This document shows positions 53,636 to 61,691 of a stretch of DNA of 64,000 nucleotides, piece after piece. A program made the position numbers and the translations under genes. The notes under the pieces are model-generated. The model had not been told where the DNA came from, ran no database searches, and saw only the letters and a list, made by a program, of their open reading frames with translations. Numbering within the stretch: position 1 is the first letter of the stretch; the number at the start of each line of letters is the position of its first letter. The stretch comes from JAGVSR01 sp964589785. Lineage in GTDB: Bacteria > Pseudomonadota > Alphaproteobacteria > Rhizobiales > Hyphomicrobiaceae. The stretch is taken from assembly GCA_964589785.1 (NCBI GenBank), contig CAZPUQ010000001.1, positions 558,001 to 622,000 of the forward strand. Direction: 5' to 3'.

Positions 53636-54481
53636 ATGACGGATCGTGACGCAGAGGCGCTCGAGGCCGCGGAGGTCCTCCGCACGGCGCGCGATTTCGC
53701 CTACGACGATTATCTCGCCGCGCTGCTTGCGCCCAAGGCGTCGCGCGGCGATCTCCTGACGCTTGCGGCCGCGTTCGGGGAGCTCGCCCGTATCCCGCTG
53801 CAGGTCTCCGATGCGACGCTGGGCGAGATCCGCCTGCAATGGTGGCGCGATGCGCTCGCGGGCGGAACGCGCTCGGGGCACGCGGTCGCCGATGCGCTCA
53901 TCGACCTTGGGCGCCGGCTCAGCCGGCACGGAGGTCCGTCGTTGCCGGAGACGTTCGCGCCGGCCATCGACGCGCGCGCCGCCGAGCTCTACCCGGAGCC
54001 GTTTGCGGACGCTCAGGCCTTCGATGCCTGCGTGACGGCGCCCGCGCAGGCGCACCTGGCGCTGCGGGCCGCGGTGCTCGGCGTGCCGGCCGCTGCGCTC
54101 CCGATGGAGGCCGCCCGCACGCTCGGCCTCGTCCGCACCTGCGTGCGGCTCCCGCTCCTGTTCGCCAAAGGCCGCTGTCCGATCGATGCGGCGCGGCTCG
54201 GCGGCGAGACCGGGCCGGATGCCGTCCCAGACCTGGCGGCGCTGTCGCGGGCCATGGCGGACCTTGTCGCCGAGGCGGACGCGGCGTGGTGCTCTCTTAG
54301 GCCCGAATTGCAACGTATAAACCGTGATCAGCGTCTCGTGCTGCTGCCGCTTGCCCTCTCGGGGCCATATTTGCGGGTACTTCAAGGTGTTGGGCATGAC
54401 CTCGTGCGGCAGGTCGCCGACCCCTCGCCACTCGAGCGCAGCGTGAGGCTGTGGCTCGCGGCGCGGCTCGGCCGGTTCTGA
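53636..54481 (+). CDS. Squalene/phytoene synthase-family protein (NDUFAF6-like)
   Basis: The 281-residue all-helical protein belongs to the squalene/phytoene synthase superfamily: RTARDFAYDDYLAALLAP at the start, IRLQWWRDALAGG, FDACVTAPAQAHLALRAAVLG and a final LLPLALSGPYLRVLQ. The Asp-rich metal motifs of the prenyl synthases are not recognisable, so it looks like the NDUFAF6-type complex I assembly group rather than an active synthase. ATG 53636 is used; the longer frame to 53555 is unconserved. Confidence 0.83.
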   Translation: MTDRDAEALEAAEVLRTARDFAYDDYLAALLAPKASRGDLLTLAAAFGELARIPLQVSDATLGEIRLQWWRDALAGGTRSGHAVADALIDLGRRLSRHGGPSLPETFAPAIDARAAELYPEPFADAQAFDACVTAPAQAHLALRAAVLGVPAAALPMEAARTLGLVRTCVRLPLLFAKGRCPIDAARLGGETGPDAVPDLAALSRAMADLVAEADAAWCSLRPELQRINRDQRLVLLPLALSGPYLRVLQGVGHDLVRQVADPSPLERSVRLWLAARLGRF

Positions 54482-54509
54482 GGCACGACCCAGCGGATTG
54501 GAGAACACG

Positions 54510-56516
54510 ATGCGGGGTATCAGGCGGTGGCTCGGCCTCGTGGCGCGAGGGGCGGCCCTCCAGGCGACGGCCATGGCCCTCTTGACGGCGGGCCTGCCGG
54601 AGATCGTCTTGGCGATCGGCCCGGCGGCCGCTGCGCAGGAGGCGGCGCTCGGCGAGACCCCGCTGGCGCCGGCCGAGATCCCGCCCCCGGTCGCCTCGAT
54701 CGTCTGGCGCGTGGAGAACCCGTTCCGGTTCTTCAAGAACCCGGCCGACACGGAGATTCACCGCGCGACCTACCTGGCGCTCGATGCCGCAAAGCGCGCC
54801 TCGCCCATCCTGGCGGCCGAGCAGGCGCTAAGCGAGCGGCACGCCGAGGGCTGGGCGGCGACGATGTTCGAGGATGTCTGCTGGGCGAGCGCGCGCAACC
54901 GTCACGATTGCGGCGACGGGTCCGCCTACGCCACGCCGCAGAGCCACGGTGTGCTCCTGAAGCTTGCCGGCGTCGAGGACCCGGGCGTCGACTGCATGTG
55001 GCTGACGGCGCCGCTCGGGCGCGCCAAGTCGCGCGGCGAGTCGCTCAGGCAGAAGTGCAGCGAGGAGGCGCGGCTCGACATCCCTTACCCGTCCGGCGCG
55101 CGCGTCAGCGTCGAGATCGGCGGACGCGAGGTCACGCGCACCGACGTCGTCGTCACCGATCTCTTTGTCGCGGCCATCGGCGACAGCTTCGGCTCGGGCG
55201 AGGGCAATCCGGACGTGCCGGTGCGCTTCTCGCCCGAGCGCACCTCCGTGTACGGCAATGGCGACAAAAACCCCGCCCTCATCGGCCTGCCCGCGCGCGC
55301 CGGCGACTGGAAGCGTGTCGGCGATGCGCGGTTCAACAAAGAAGGTGCGCGCTGGATCGACACCGCCTGCCATCGCTCGCTCTATTCGCACCAGTTGCGC
55401 GCTGCGCTGCAGCTCGCGGTCGAGGATCCCCATCGGGCCGTGACGTTCGCGGGCCTCGCCTGCTCGGGCGCGGAGGTCACGTTCGGCCTCTTCCTGCGCT
55501 ACAAGGGCAACGAGTGGGTGCCGAACCCGCCGGATCTGTCGCAGATCTCCGCCCTCGCAGACGTCCAGTGCGGGCGCGAGGCGGCGGAACAGATCGACAT
55601 GCCGGAAGCCTACCACATCAACGGCGTCATCCCCGAGCTCAAGGGCGGGCTCGTCCTGCGCAAGTGCAAGCGTGAGACGGCGCGCAAGATCGATCTGCTG
55701 CTCGTCTCCATCGGAGGCAACGACATCGGCTTCGCCCGTCTCGTCGCCAATGCCGTGCTGGCCGACCAGAGCGTCGTGCGCCAGCTCGGCGGCTGGTTCG
55801 GACAGGTGCACGGCAACCTGGAATCGAAGGCGCTGCTCGATCGTCTCGACGAGCGCTACAAGGCCCTCAACCGTGCCATTCACGGCATTCTCCATCTGCC
55901 CTGGTCGGAGGCGGACCGGGTGATCCTAACCGCCTATCCGCCGCTCGCGCTCATGGGCGACGGACGCCGCGTCTGCCCCGACGGTGTGGCCGGCATGGAC
56001 GTGGCGACCGATTTCTCGTTGAGCCAGCGTCGCGCCAAGGCCGGCTCGGATCTCGCCGATCAGCTCCAGCGCGTGATGGCCAAGGGCGCCCGCACCCACG
56101 GCTGGTCGTTCGCGACCCAGCACCGCAACGCCTTCATCGGGCGCGGCATCTGCGCAGGCTTCACGGACAACGCGTTCTCCATCGCGGACGACTTGCGCGT
56201 GCCGCGTCGCATCGACGGCAAGTGGGAGCCCTTCTCGCCGACCGAATACCGGGCTTACGCGCCGCGCCAGCGCTGGTTTCGGACGCCGAACGATGCCTTC
56301 ATGACCGGCAACTTCCACGCGGCGGGCTCCGTCGCCACGCGCGCGCTTGCGTTCCAGAGCCTGGCGCGGTTCCAGATCCTTCTGGCCGCCACCTACTCGG
56401 GCGCATTCCACCCGACGGCGGAAGGCCATGCGGCGATTGCCGACTCCGTCGCGGAGCGCGCCCGCGCGGTGCTCGCCAGGTACGGCCAGCAGTCGACGGC
56501 CGCATTCGTGCAGTAG
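54510..56516 (+). CDS. Large exported SGNH/GDSL-type hydrolase-like protein
   Basis: This 668-residue protein has a signal-like N-terminus (residues 7-42). A 170-residue N-terminal domain of unknown type has paired cysteines (VCW, DCGDG, DCMW, QKC). An SGNH domain follows, with block I AAIGDSFGSGEG (S226), block III SIGGNDIGFAR (402-405) and block V FHPTAEGH (633-640). Usually an Asp lies three residues before the catalytic His; here that position is Gly (SGAFHPT), so catalysis is uncertain. The family is poorly characterised. Its start is ATG 54510, with GGAG 6 bp before it. Confidence 0.8.
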   Translation: MRGIRRWLGLVARGAALQATAMALLTAGLPEIVLAIGPAAAAQEAALGETPLAPAEIPPPVASIVWRVENPFRFFKNPADTEIHRATYLALDAAKRASPILAAEQALSERHAEGWAATMFEDVCWASARNRHDCGDGSAYATPQSHGVLLKLAGVEDPGVDCMWLTAPLGRAKSRGESLRQKCSEEARLDIPYPSGARVSVEIGGREVTRTDVVVTDLFVAAIGDSFGSGEGNPDVPVRFSPERTSVYGNGDKNPALIGLPARAGDWKRVGDARFNKEGARWIDTACHRSLYSHQLRAALQLAVEDPHRAVTFAGLACSGAEVTFGLFLRYKGNEWVPNPPDLSQISALADVQCGREAAEQIDMPEAYHINGVIPELKGGLVLRKCKRETARKIDLLLVSIGGNDIGFARLVANAVLADQSVVRQLGGWFGQVHGNLESKALLDRLDERYKALNRAIHGILHLPWSEADRVILTAYPPLALMGDGRRVCPDGVAGMDVATDFSLSQRRAKAGSDLADQLQRVMAKGARTHGWSFATQHRNAFIGRGICAGFTDNAFSIADDLRVPRRIDGKWEPFSPTEYRAYAPRQRWFRTPNDAFMTGNFHAAGSVATRALAFQSLARFQILLAATYSGAFHPTAEGHAAIADSVAERARAVLARYGQQSTAAFVQ

Positions 56517-56589
56517 GCCGCACGCGCCGGAACGGCGCGGCGCACCGCTGACCTGCCGGGTGAATTAAGGGGGTCTCGCTTTGTGGAAA

Positions 56590-56611
56590 AGGCCGCCCGG
56601 TCAGGCGGCCT
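56590..56611 (-). terminator. Terminator at the end of the unknown gene at 56601
   Basis: On the minus strand AGGCCGCC/GGCGGCCT (56590-56597 with 56604-56611, loop 6 bases) is followed by TTTT. It overlaps the last codons of the upstream gene on that strand. Confidence 0.75.
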
Positions 56612-57056
56612 GCGCGCCGCCAAGCCCCGGGGCCGGATCGGCGTTCTTCAGCGACTGCAGCACGGCCGCCGAGATCTTGGTCGGGCTGAAGCCGACGCTC
56701 GTGTTGAGGCGCATGGAGGCCGCCGCCTCGACGATCGAAAGCACGGCCGCGGAGCCGTGCGTGGCGATAAGCGACTGCAGGGTGCGCGCCTTGCAGACCG
56801 CAATGAGGCTGCGCAGGCGCACGAGGGCCGCGATCTTGCGCTGACGGTCGCGTCCGCAGCGCTGCCAGAAATATTGCTCCACGCGGCGGAAGTCGGCATC
56901 GCTCCAGTCGGCGGCACGGGCCAGCGCCACGACCTCGTCGGCGAGCACCTTGAGAGCGGTGGCGAGTTCGCGCACGGCGACGATGGGGACGTCGGTCGGA
57001 TCGATGGCGCCGAAGCCGGCGGCGGAATTGTCAGACGTCGTCTGCTGAGATGGCAT
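56601..57056 (-). CDS. Protein of unknown function, helical
   Basis: This 151-residue protein is not recognised. It has no signal peptide. It is Ala-rich and helical, with IVAVRELATALKVLADEVVALARA, an FRRVEQYFWQRCGRDRQRK basic segment and SLIATHGSAAVLSIVEAAASM. The end is Pro/Gly/Ala-rich. It lies 21 bp after the stop of the cold-shock-like gene and is probably co-transcribed with it. A terminator overlaps its end. Confidence 0.6.
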   Translation of the reverse strand: MPSQQTTSDNSAAGFGAIDPTDVPIVAVRELATALKVLADEVVALARAADWSDADFRRVEQYFWQRCGRDRQRKIAALVRLRSLIAVCKARTLQSLIATHGSAAVLSIVEAAASMRLNTSVGFSPTKISAAVLQSLKNADPAPGLGGAQAA

Positions 57057-57077
57057 GGGATGTCTCCGTCTCAGAAA

Positions 57078-57293
57078 TCAGCGGATGGGTCCGAAGGCCG
57101 TCCACGGAGAGCCGTCGAGCAGAAAAATATCTCGCGGCTGCCGCGATTCGACAAGAAAATCGACGTCCGTCCCCACAAGGTTTCCACCCAAATTCTTGAT
57201 CGAGCCGCGCTTGAACCGGAAACTGTTGCCATCCGATCCCCGGATGATGCCCTGCCCAAGCCGTTCACTATACTTCACGATTCTGCCGTCCAT
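57078..57293 (-). CDS. Small cold-shock-domain-like protein
   Basis: The 71-residue protein starts MDGRIVKYSERLGQGIIRGSDG and continues FRFKRGSIKNL. This resembles the first half of a cold-shock domain (G-x-VK-F... and GFGFI...), with the RNP1-like GQGII and an RNP2-like SFRFKR, but the aromatic residues are largely altered. The C-terminal QPRDIFLLDGSPWTAFGP is unusual. GGAG sits 8 bp before ATG 57293. RNA or DNA binding is a guess from the fold. Confidence 0.55.
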   Translation of the reverse strand: MDGRIVKYSERLGQGIIRGSDGNSFRFKRGSIKNLGGNLVGTDVDFLVESRQPRDIFLLDGSPWTAFGPIR

Positions 57294-57457
57294 GGTGACG
57301 CTCCGGTCTTTGAAGACACCCGCAAGGGCCCTTCGTTGCGATGGAGCGATCCTGCACCCGGCCGGCGAACCGCGCTGTTCCGCGAGGCACAAAAATCCTG
57401 CCGACTATGTAAGGCCTCGCCGTGGCGAAGGCTGTGTCCCGATCGCCGCTGCGACAT

Positions 57458-57486
57458 AAAAAACCGCGGCTTTTCTCAAGCCGCGG
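57458..57486 (-). terminator. Rho-independent terminator after the HlyD-like gene
   Basis: On the minus strand CCGCGGCTT/AAGCCGCGG (9 bp, loop GAGAA) is followed by TTTTTT. It lies about 45 bp after the HlyD stop at 57531. Confidence 0.92.
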
Positions 57487-57530
57487 TGGGTTTTATGCCG
57501 GCGGATCACGTCGTGGCGAGCATGATCAAT

Positions 57531-58568
57531 TTATGTGTCGGGCTGTTTCCGAAAGAAGGCGTCGACGCGCATTCCCGGCAGCAGCGGCGAGGCCGCGTCC
57601 ATGTCGATCGTGACCTCCCGCACCTCCACGTCGTTGGAGCGGCGGGGGCCGCGCGGCCCGATCCGCGGCTGCGCGAGCGACGGCGCAAGGCTCGACACGG
57701 TGCCTTCGAACTCCTGGCCGGGGAAGCTCAGCGACCGCACGAACACCTTCTGACCGGCCACGATCTTGGAGATGTCGCCTTCGTCGACCTCCGCCTTCAC
57801 ACGCACGCTCGTCATGTCGCCCATCACGACGAGTGGCGCTTCGGGACTGGGCGCGACGATCTCGCCGGCCTTCGCGTTCACCTGCAACACGGTGCCGGCC
57901 GCGGGTGCGCGGATGCGCGTCTTGTCGAGCAGAGCCTCGGCCATGCGCACCTCGGTGCGGGCGGCGCTGACGGCGGATTCGGCGCTGCTCGGCGCCGGCA
58001 GGTTCGCCTTCGACTGTGCCTTGATGAATGCGAGGCGCTCGCGCTCGAGCCGGTCGTTGGCTTCCTTGAGGCGCCGCCGCGCTTCGGCGGCGCTGCGATC
58101 GTTGGCGGGGGCGGCGCGCTTGGCAATGAGGGCATAGTCGAGCTCGATGCGCGCGCCCGTTACGGCCCGCTCCGCCGAATAGATCGCATCCTCGGCCTTG
58201 CGGACGTCCTCACGGCCCGAGGCGAACTGCTTCTCGCGCTCCTCGCGCAGCGCCTCGGCCTGCGTTTCGGCCGAGGTGAGGCGCGCGCGCGCCTCCGCGT
58301 CGTCGAGCTCGACGAGGAGCTCACCCTCCTCGACGGTCTCGTCGACCGCAACGTGCACCTTCGTCACTCGGCCGAGGAGGCTCGTGCCGATGCGCAGCTC
58401 GCCCGATTTAGGCTCGACGCGTCCCGGCGCGGCCGCGATCCAGTTGATGACCGGCTCGGGTGCGGCTCGCGCCGGCGCGTAGCCCGCCTTTTCGAATTCC
58501 GAGTATCCGAGATAGCCGCCCGCCGCCGCGACGCCGGCGAGTGCGATCAGTCCGAGATTGATCTTCAT
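57531..58568 (-). CDS. HlyD/MacA-type membrane fusion protein
   Basis: The 345-residue adaptor begins MKINLGLIALAGVAAAGGYLGY (inner-membrane anchor) and has the barrel segment VTKVHVAVDETVEEGELLVELDD. A long helical hairpin (EALREEREKQFASG to AFIKAQSK) and the returning TRIRAPAAGTVLQVNAKAGEIVAP follow, then a beta domain SVRVKAEVDEGDISKIVAGQKVFVR. It resembles DevB/MacA-type adaptors that bridge to TolC. Its gene is 64 bp downstream of the ABC ATPase gene. No permease gene is present. Confidence 0.88.
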   Translation of the reverse strand: MKINLGLIALAGVAAAGGYLGYSEFEKAGYAPARAAPEPVINWIAAAPGRVEPKSGELRIGTSLLGRVTKVHVAVDETVEEGELLVELDDAEARARLTSAETQAEALREEREKQFASGREDVRKAEDAIYSAERAVTGARIELDYALIAKRAAPANDRSAAEARRRLKEANDRLERERLAFIKAQSKANLPAPSSAESAVSAARTEVRMAEALLDKTRIRAPAAGTVLQVNAKAGEIVAPSPEAPLVVMGDMTSVRVKAEVDEGDISKIVAGQKVFVRSLSFPGQEFEGTVSSLAPSLAQPRIGPRGPRRSNDVEVREVTIDMDAASPLLPGMRVDAFFRKQPDT

Positions 58569-58632
58569 GGCTCAGGATGATCCCTTCTGGTCCCATGCTT
58601 GCGAGGAGTGCGAACCGCTGCGGCTCATTCCG

Positions 58633-59382
58633 TCAGGCGGCGAGTGTGTTTGACCTGTGATCGGACGGCGCGCCCCCGTTGGGGCGCTCGTCGGCGACGA
58701 TGCGGCCGTCCTCGATGCGGATGATGCGGTCGGCGTAGGTCAGGGTGCGATGATCGTGGGTTACGGCGAGGACCGCGCGCGAGGGGTCCTGGGCGACCCG
58801 GGCGAGAAGCTCCATGACGGCCTTGCCGTTCTCGCTGTCGAGCGCGGCAGTGGGCTCGTCCGCCAGCACCACGGCGGGGCTGCCCGCCAGCGAGCGCGCG
58901 ATGGCGACGCGCTGCTTCTCGCCGCCGGACAGCTTGGAGGGAAACGTATCGATGCGGTGGCCGAGACCGACGGCCGTTAGCGCGTCGCGCGCGGCTTTGG
59001 CGGGATCGGCGAGCCGGGCCCCGCGCACGTCGAGCGCCATCAGCACGTTCTCGTGCGCGGTGAGAGTGGGGAAGAGGTTGTAGCCCTGGAAGACGAAGCC
59101 GATGTTGCGGCGGCGCAGGTCGGCGAGGCCCTCCGCGGATTGCCCGACCGCCTGTTCGCCGTTGATCGAGAGCTTGCCGTCGGTCGCCGTCAGGATGCAG
59201 CCGAGGATCGACAGGAAGGTCGTCTTGCCGGAGCCGGACGGGCCCATCAGCAGCGTGAGCTCGCCGGGGTGCAGATCGAGATCCACACCCTTCAGGATGT
59301 TGAGGTCGCCGGCCCCGGTCGCGATCGTCTTGGTGATGCTGCGCGCGCGGACGATGACGGGGCGGCTCGGGCTGGCGGTCAT
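58633..59382 (-). CDS. ABC exporter ATP-binding protein, MacB/DevA-type
   Basis: The 249-residue ATPase has Walker A GPSGSGKTTFLS, a MacB-like FVFQGYNLFPTLTAHENVLMALDV, signature LSGGEKQRVAIARSLAG, Walker B VVLADEPTAALD and H-loop VTHDHRTL. GAGGAG is 7 bp before the ATG. The pair with the HlyD-like gene suggests a tripartite exporter of the MacAB/DevABC type, but the FtsX-like permease gene is missing in this region. Confidence 0.9.
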   Translation of the reverse strand: MTASPSRPVIVRARSITKTIATGAGDLNILKGVDLDLHPGELTLLMGPSGSGKTTFLSILGCILTATDGKLSINGEQAVGQSAEGLADLRRRNIGFVFQGYNLFPTLTAHENVLMALDVRGARLADPAKAARDALTAVGLGHRIDTFPSKLSGGEKQRVAIARSLAGSPAVVLADEPTAALDSENGKAVMELLARVAQDPSRAVLAVTHDHRTLTYADRIIRIEDGRIVADERPNGGAPSDHRSNTLAA

Positions 59383-59701
59383 GAATGGTCTCCTCGGGCC
59401 TTGTCGGCTTCAGTCGGCCGTGAGAGTGCCTCTTCGCCGGAGGCAGCGCTGTTCCAGACGGCACAATGAAGAGATTTTGAGAGTTGCGGGGCGCGATCAT
59501 ATCGCGTGCGCCCGACGCGTGCAGTCCGAAAGGCGGCGGATGGAAAAAGCCCGGGCGCTGGTCCGGGATCGAAGCGCTTCGGCTTCGAGCCCGGGGCGCC
59601 CGGGAGTTGGCTCCATCGCCCGATGAAACGAGGAGGTAGAGTGCGAGGAAGAGCGGGGCCGGATCGGGCGGAGCCTGCCGGTTCCGCCCGGTCGTGCAGG
59701 A
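59383..59701. other. Gap between the ABC ATPase gene and the Ala-rich protein gene
   Basis: This 319-bp region holds no supported gene. A CGGGCGGA/TCCGCCCG hairpin at 59665-59690 lies just after the end of the upstream gene, without a T-tract. No permease-like frame is present in either strand. Confidence 0.5.
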
Positions 59702-60355
59702 TCAGCAGCCGACCGAGATCGTGACGCCGACCGCGGGAATGTAGCGCTTGCACTCGGTCTCCGGCTCGACGGAGCTGGTTTCGGTCTTGGACTCGGTGTG
59801 CGGCTCGGTTTCGGTCTGGGATTGAGGTGCAGGCACGGTCTCGGTGGCGACGGTCGCGGTCTGCGTCGCCGGCTCGACGGCGGCGGTCTCGGTGGCCGTC
59901 GCCTCGGTGGTGGCGGCGGGCTCGACGGGGGTTGCGGGCGTCACCGGCTCCTCGGTGGTGACGGCCGGCGCGACGGTAGCCGTGGCGGCGGCGACCTGGG
60001 CTTCCTTGGCGGCCTTCGCCTTGCGGGCCGCCGCGAGGCGGCGGGCCTCGGCGCGACGAGCTTCGGCACGAGCCTCGGCCTTGGCCTCCGCGGCGGCGCG
60101 GGCCTGGGCTTCGGCCTTGGCCTTGGCGCGGGCGCGGGCTTCCATGGCGGCGCGGCTGCGGGCGGGCTTGGCGGCGTGAGGCTTCTTCGGGGGGTGCTTG
60201 TTGGCGTTGGACGCGGCGGCCATGGCGCCGATGGCAAGCACGCCGAGACCGATGCCCAGGCCGACACCGCGGCCGGCTTCTGCGGCGGTGCTGGTGATGG
60301 CGATCGAGGCGGCGACGATCGTGGCGGCGAGGGCGGTGGGGAACGTGCGGGACAT
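59702..60355 (-). CDS. Ala/Lys/Glu-rich exported protein of unknown function
   Basis: The 217-residue product has a signal peptide (MSRTFPTALAATIVAASIAI, cleavage near AEA at residue 27). A glycine-rich membrane-like segment AGRGVGLGIGLGVLAIGAMAA follows. Residues 65-125 form a highly charged helix of Ala, Lys, Glu and Arg (EARARAKAKAEAQARAAAEA), and a Thr/Val/Glu-rich tail ends with ECKRYIPAVGVTISVGC (two cysteines). It is low complexity, so homology cannot be judged by eye. GGAG is 6 bp before ATG 60355. I do not know its function. Confidence 0.7.
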   Translation of the reverse strand: MSRTFPTALAATIVAASIAITSTAAEAGRGVGLGIGLGVLAIGAMAAASNANKHPPKKPHAAKPARSRAAMEARARAKAKAEAQARAAAEAKAEARAEARRAEARRLAAARKAKAAKEAQVAAATATVAPAVTTEEPVTPATPVEPAATTEATATETAAVEPATQTATVATETVPAPQSQTETEPHTESKTETSSVEPETECKRYIPAVGVTISVGC

Positions 60356-60534
60356 GGGTTTCTCCATCGGGTCGGCGTTTTTGAAGCGGCGCCGGAGGTC
60401 TTGTGTCTCCGTTCGTCGATGGACCCACTATGCCGGTCGGTCGTTGCCGGCGCTGTTCCAGCCGGAACAGGGCCGAGAACGTCCGTTCGGCGCCGTCGAT
60501 ATCGGTCTATGATGTGGAAATAGACGCTATTTAC

Positions 60535-61365
60535 TCATGCGGCCGCCCGCTGGGCCCGTGTTGGGCCCGCGAGCCGGGCGAGGAAGGCCAGCGTCCGCTC
60601 GAGCACCACGCCTCGCTGCCGGTCGATGGTAATGAGATGATAGCTGTCCTCCAGCACCACGAGGTCGACCGGGCCGGACAGGTGCTCCTGGAGATAGGCT
60701 GCGTTCGACAGGTGAGCGTAGTCGTCCTCGCGCGGATGCAGCATGAGGACGGGCGTCTTGATGGCCGGAACGAAGGGCAGGACGGCCTCGACCAGCCGCT
60801 GGCGCTCGAGCACGGCGATGCCCGGGGTGGTGAAGGGGACCGTCGGCGCCCCCGGCGCGGCGAGCGCCTTGGTGATGAACTCCCGGAGACGCCGGTCCTT
60901 GATGCCGAACTCGAGCGGTGCGGGGAAGCGGAACAGGTTGGCGACCGGCCGGGCCGAGACGAGACGGAAAAGGCGCGCATACCAGGGAATGTGCCGGCCG
61001 TTGAGCCAGAGCGTCGGCGAATAGAGCGTAAGGCCCGCGATGCGGTCCGGATGCCGGGCCGCGAGCAGGAGGCCGAGAATGGCGCCGGTCGAAAGGCCGC
61101 CGACGAACACCCGGTCGCAGCGGGCCGAAAGCTCCATCAGCCCCTGCTCGGCGCTCTTGTACCAGTCTTGCCAGGAGGTCGCCTTCAGATCCGCCTCGCT
61201 GCCGCAATGGCCCGCGAGCTGCGGGCAATGGACCGTATAGCCCTCACGCGCCAGGCCGTTGGCAATGAAACGCATTTCGGTCGGCGTTCCGCACAGGCCA
61301 TGGACGAGGAGCACGCCCGTCCGGCCGCCGGGGATGGTGAACGAATGGTCTGGCGATTGCGTCAT
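60535..61365 (-). CDS. Alpha/beta hydrolase, carboxylesterase (Est30-like)
   Basis: This 276-residue protein has the oxyanion strand VLLVHGLCGTPTEMRF, the nucleophile elbow VFVGGLSTGAILGLLLA (serine in GLSTG), the acid aspartate in MLHPREDDYAHLS and the histidine in LEDSYHLITIDRQR, typical of Est30-like carboxylesterases. ATG 61365 (MTQSPDHSFTIPGG) is preferred over a distant ATG at 61584. It has no signal peptide. The substrate is unknown. Confidence 0.88.
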   Translation of the reverse strand: MTQSPDHSFTIPGGRTGVLLVHGLCGTPTEMRFIANGLAREGYTVHCPQLAGHCGSEADLKATSWQDWYKSAEQGLMELSARCDRVFVGGLSTGAILGLLLAARHPDRIAGLTLYSPTLWLNGRHIPWYARLFRLVSARPVANLFRFPAPLEFGIKDRRLREFITKALAAPGAPTVPFTTPGIAVLERQRLVEAVLPFVPAIKTPVLMLHPREDDYAHLSNAAYLQEHLSGPVDLVVLEDSYHLITIDRQRGVVLERTLAFLARLAGPTRAQRAAA

Positions 61366-61691
61366 GCTGAGGGCTCCCGAAATTCGGGCCGACCCTAGGG
61401 GTCTCGCAGGCATGGCGCTGTTCCGGCTGGGACAACCGAAGGCGGCCTCCGCTTCGTTGATCCTCGCCGTAGCCCCGCGCGGAGGCGTCGCTTGACAGCC
61501 CCTCCCATGCTGATGAATGTGACGAGCGGATCCCGGATCCGAACGCGTCCGATGTGGGGCCTTGAACCCCAAGGTTTGGAGCACGCTGTGATGACACCCG
61601 CCCGGCGCTACGGCGCCCCCCAGCCCCCTGCACGGCTGATTGCCTGGACCGCGTCCCTCTGCGGAGGGACCCTCTGCGGAGGGAGTGGCCC
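61366..61691. other. Intergenic region upstream of bfd
   Basis: This 326-bp region holds no supported gene. The rightmost 40 bp contain a tandem 15-bp repeat that forms two small hairpins and includes the bfd ribosome site. I see no convincing Fur, Irr or RirA box, but such boxes are hard to judge by eye. Confidence 0.5.
61655..61684 (+). promoter_or_regulatory. Tandem 15-bp hairpins containing the bfd ribosome binding site
   Basis: CCCTCTGCGGAGGGA occurs twice back to back (61655-61669 and 61670-61684). Each can fold as CCCTC/GAGGG around a TGCG loop. The second copy contains the Shine-Dalgarno sequence GGAGGGAG, 6 bp before the bfd ATG at 61692. The hairpin could hide the ribosome site; alternative pairing between copies is possible. 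This is a structural inference. Confidence 0.55.
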
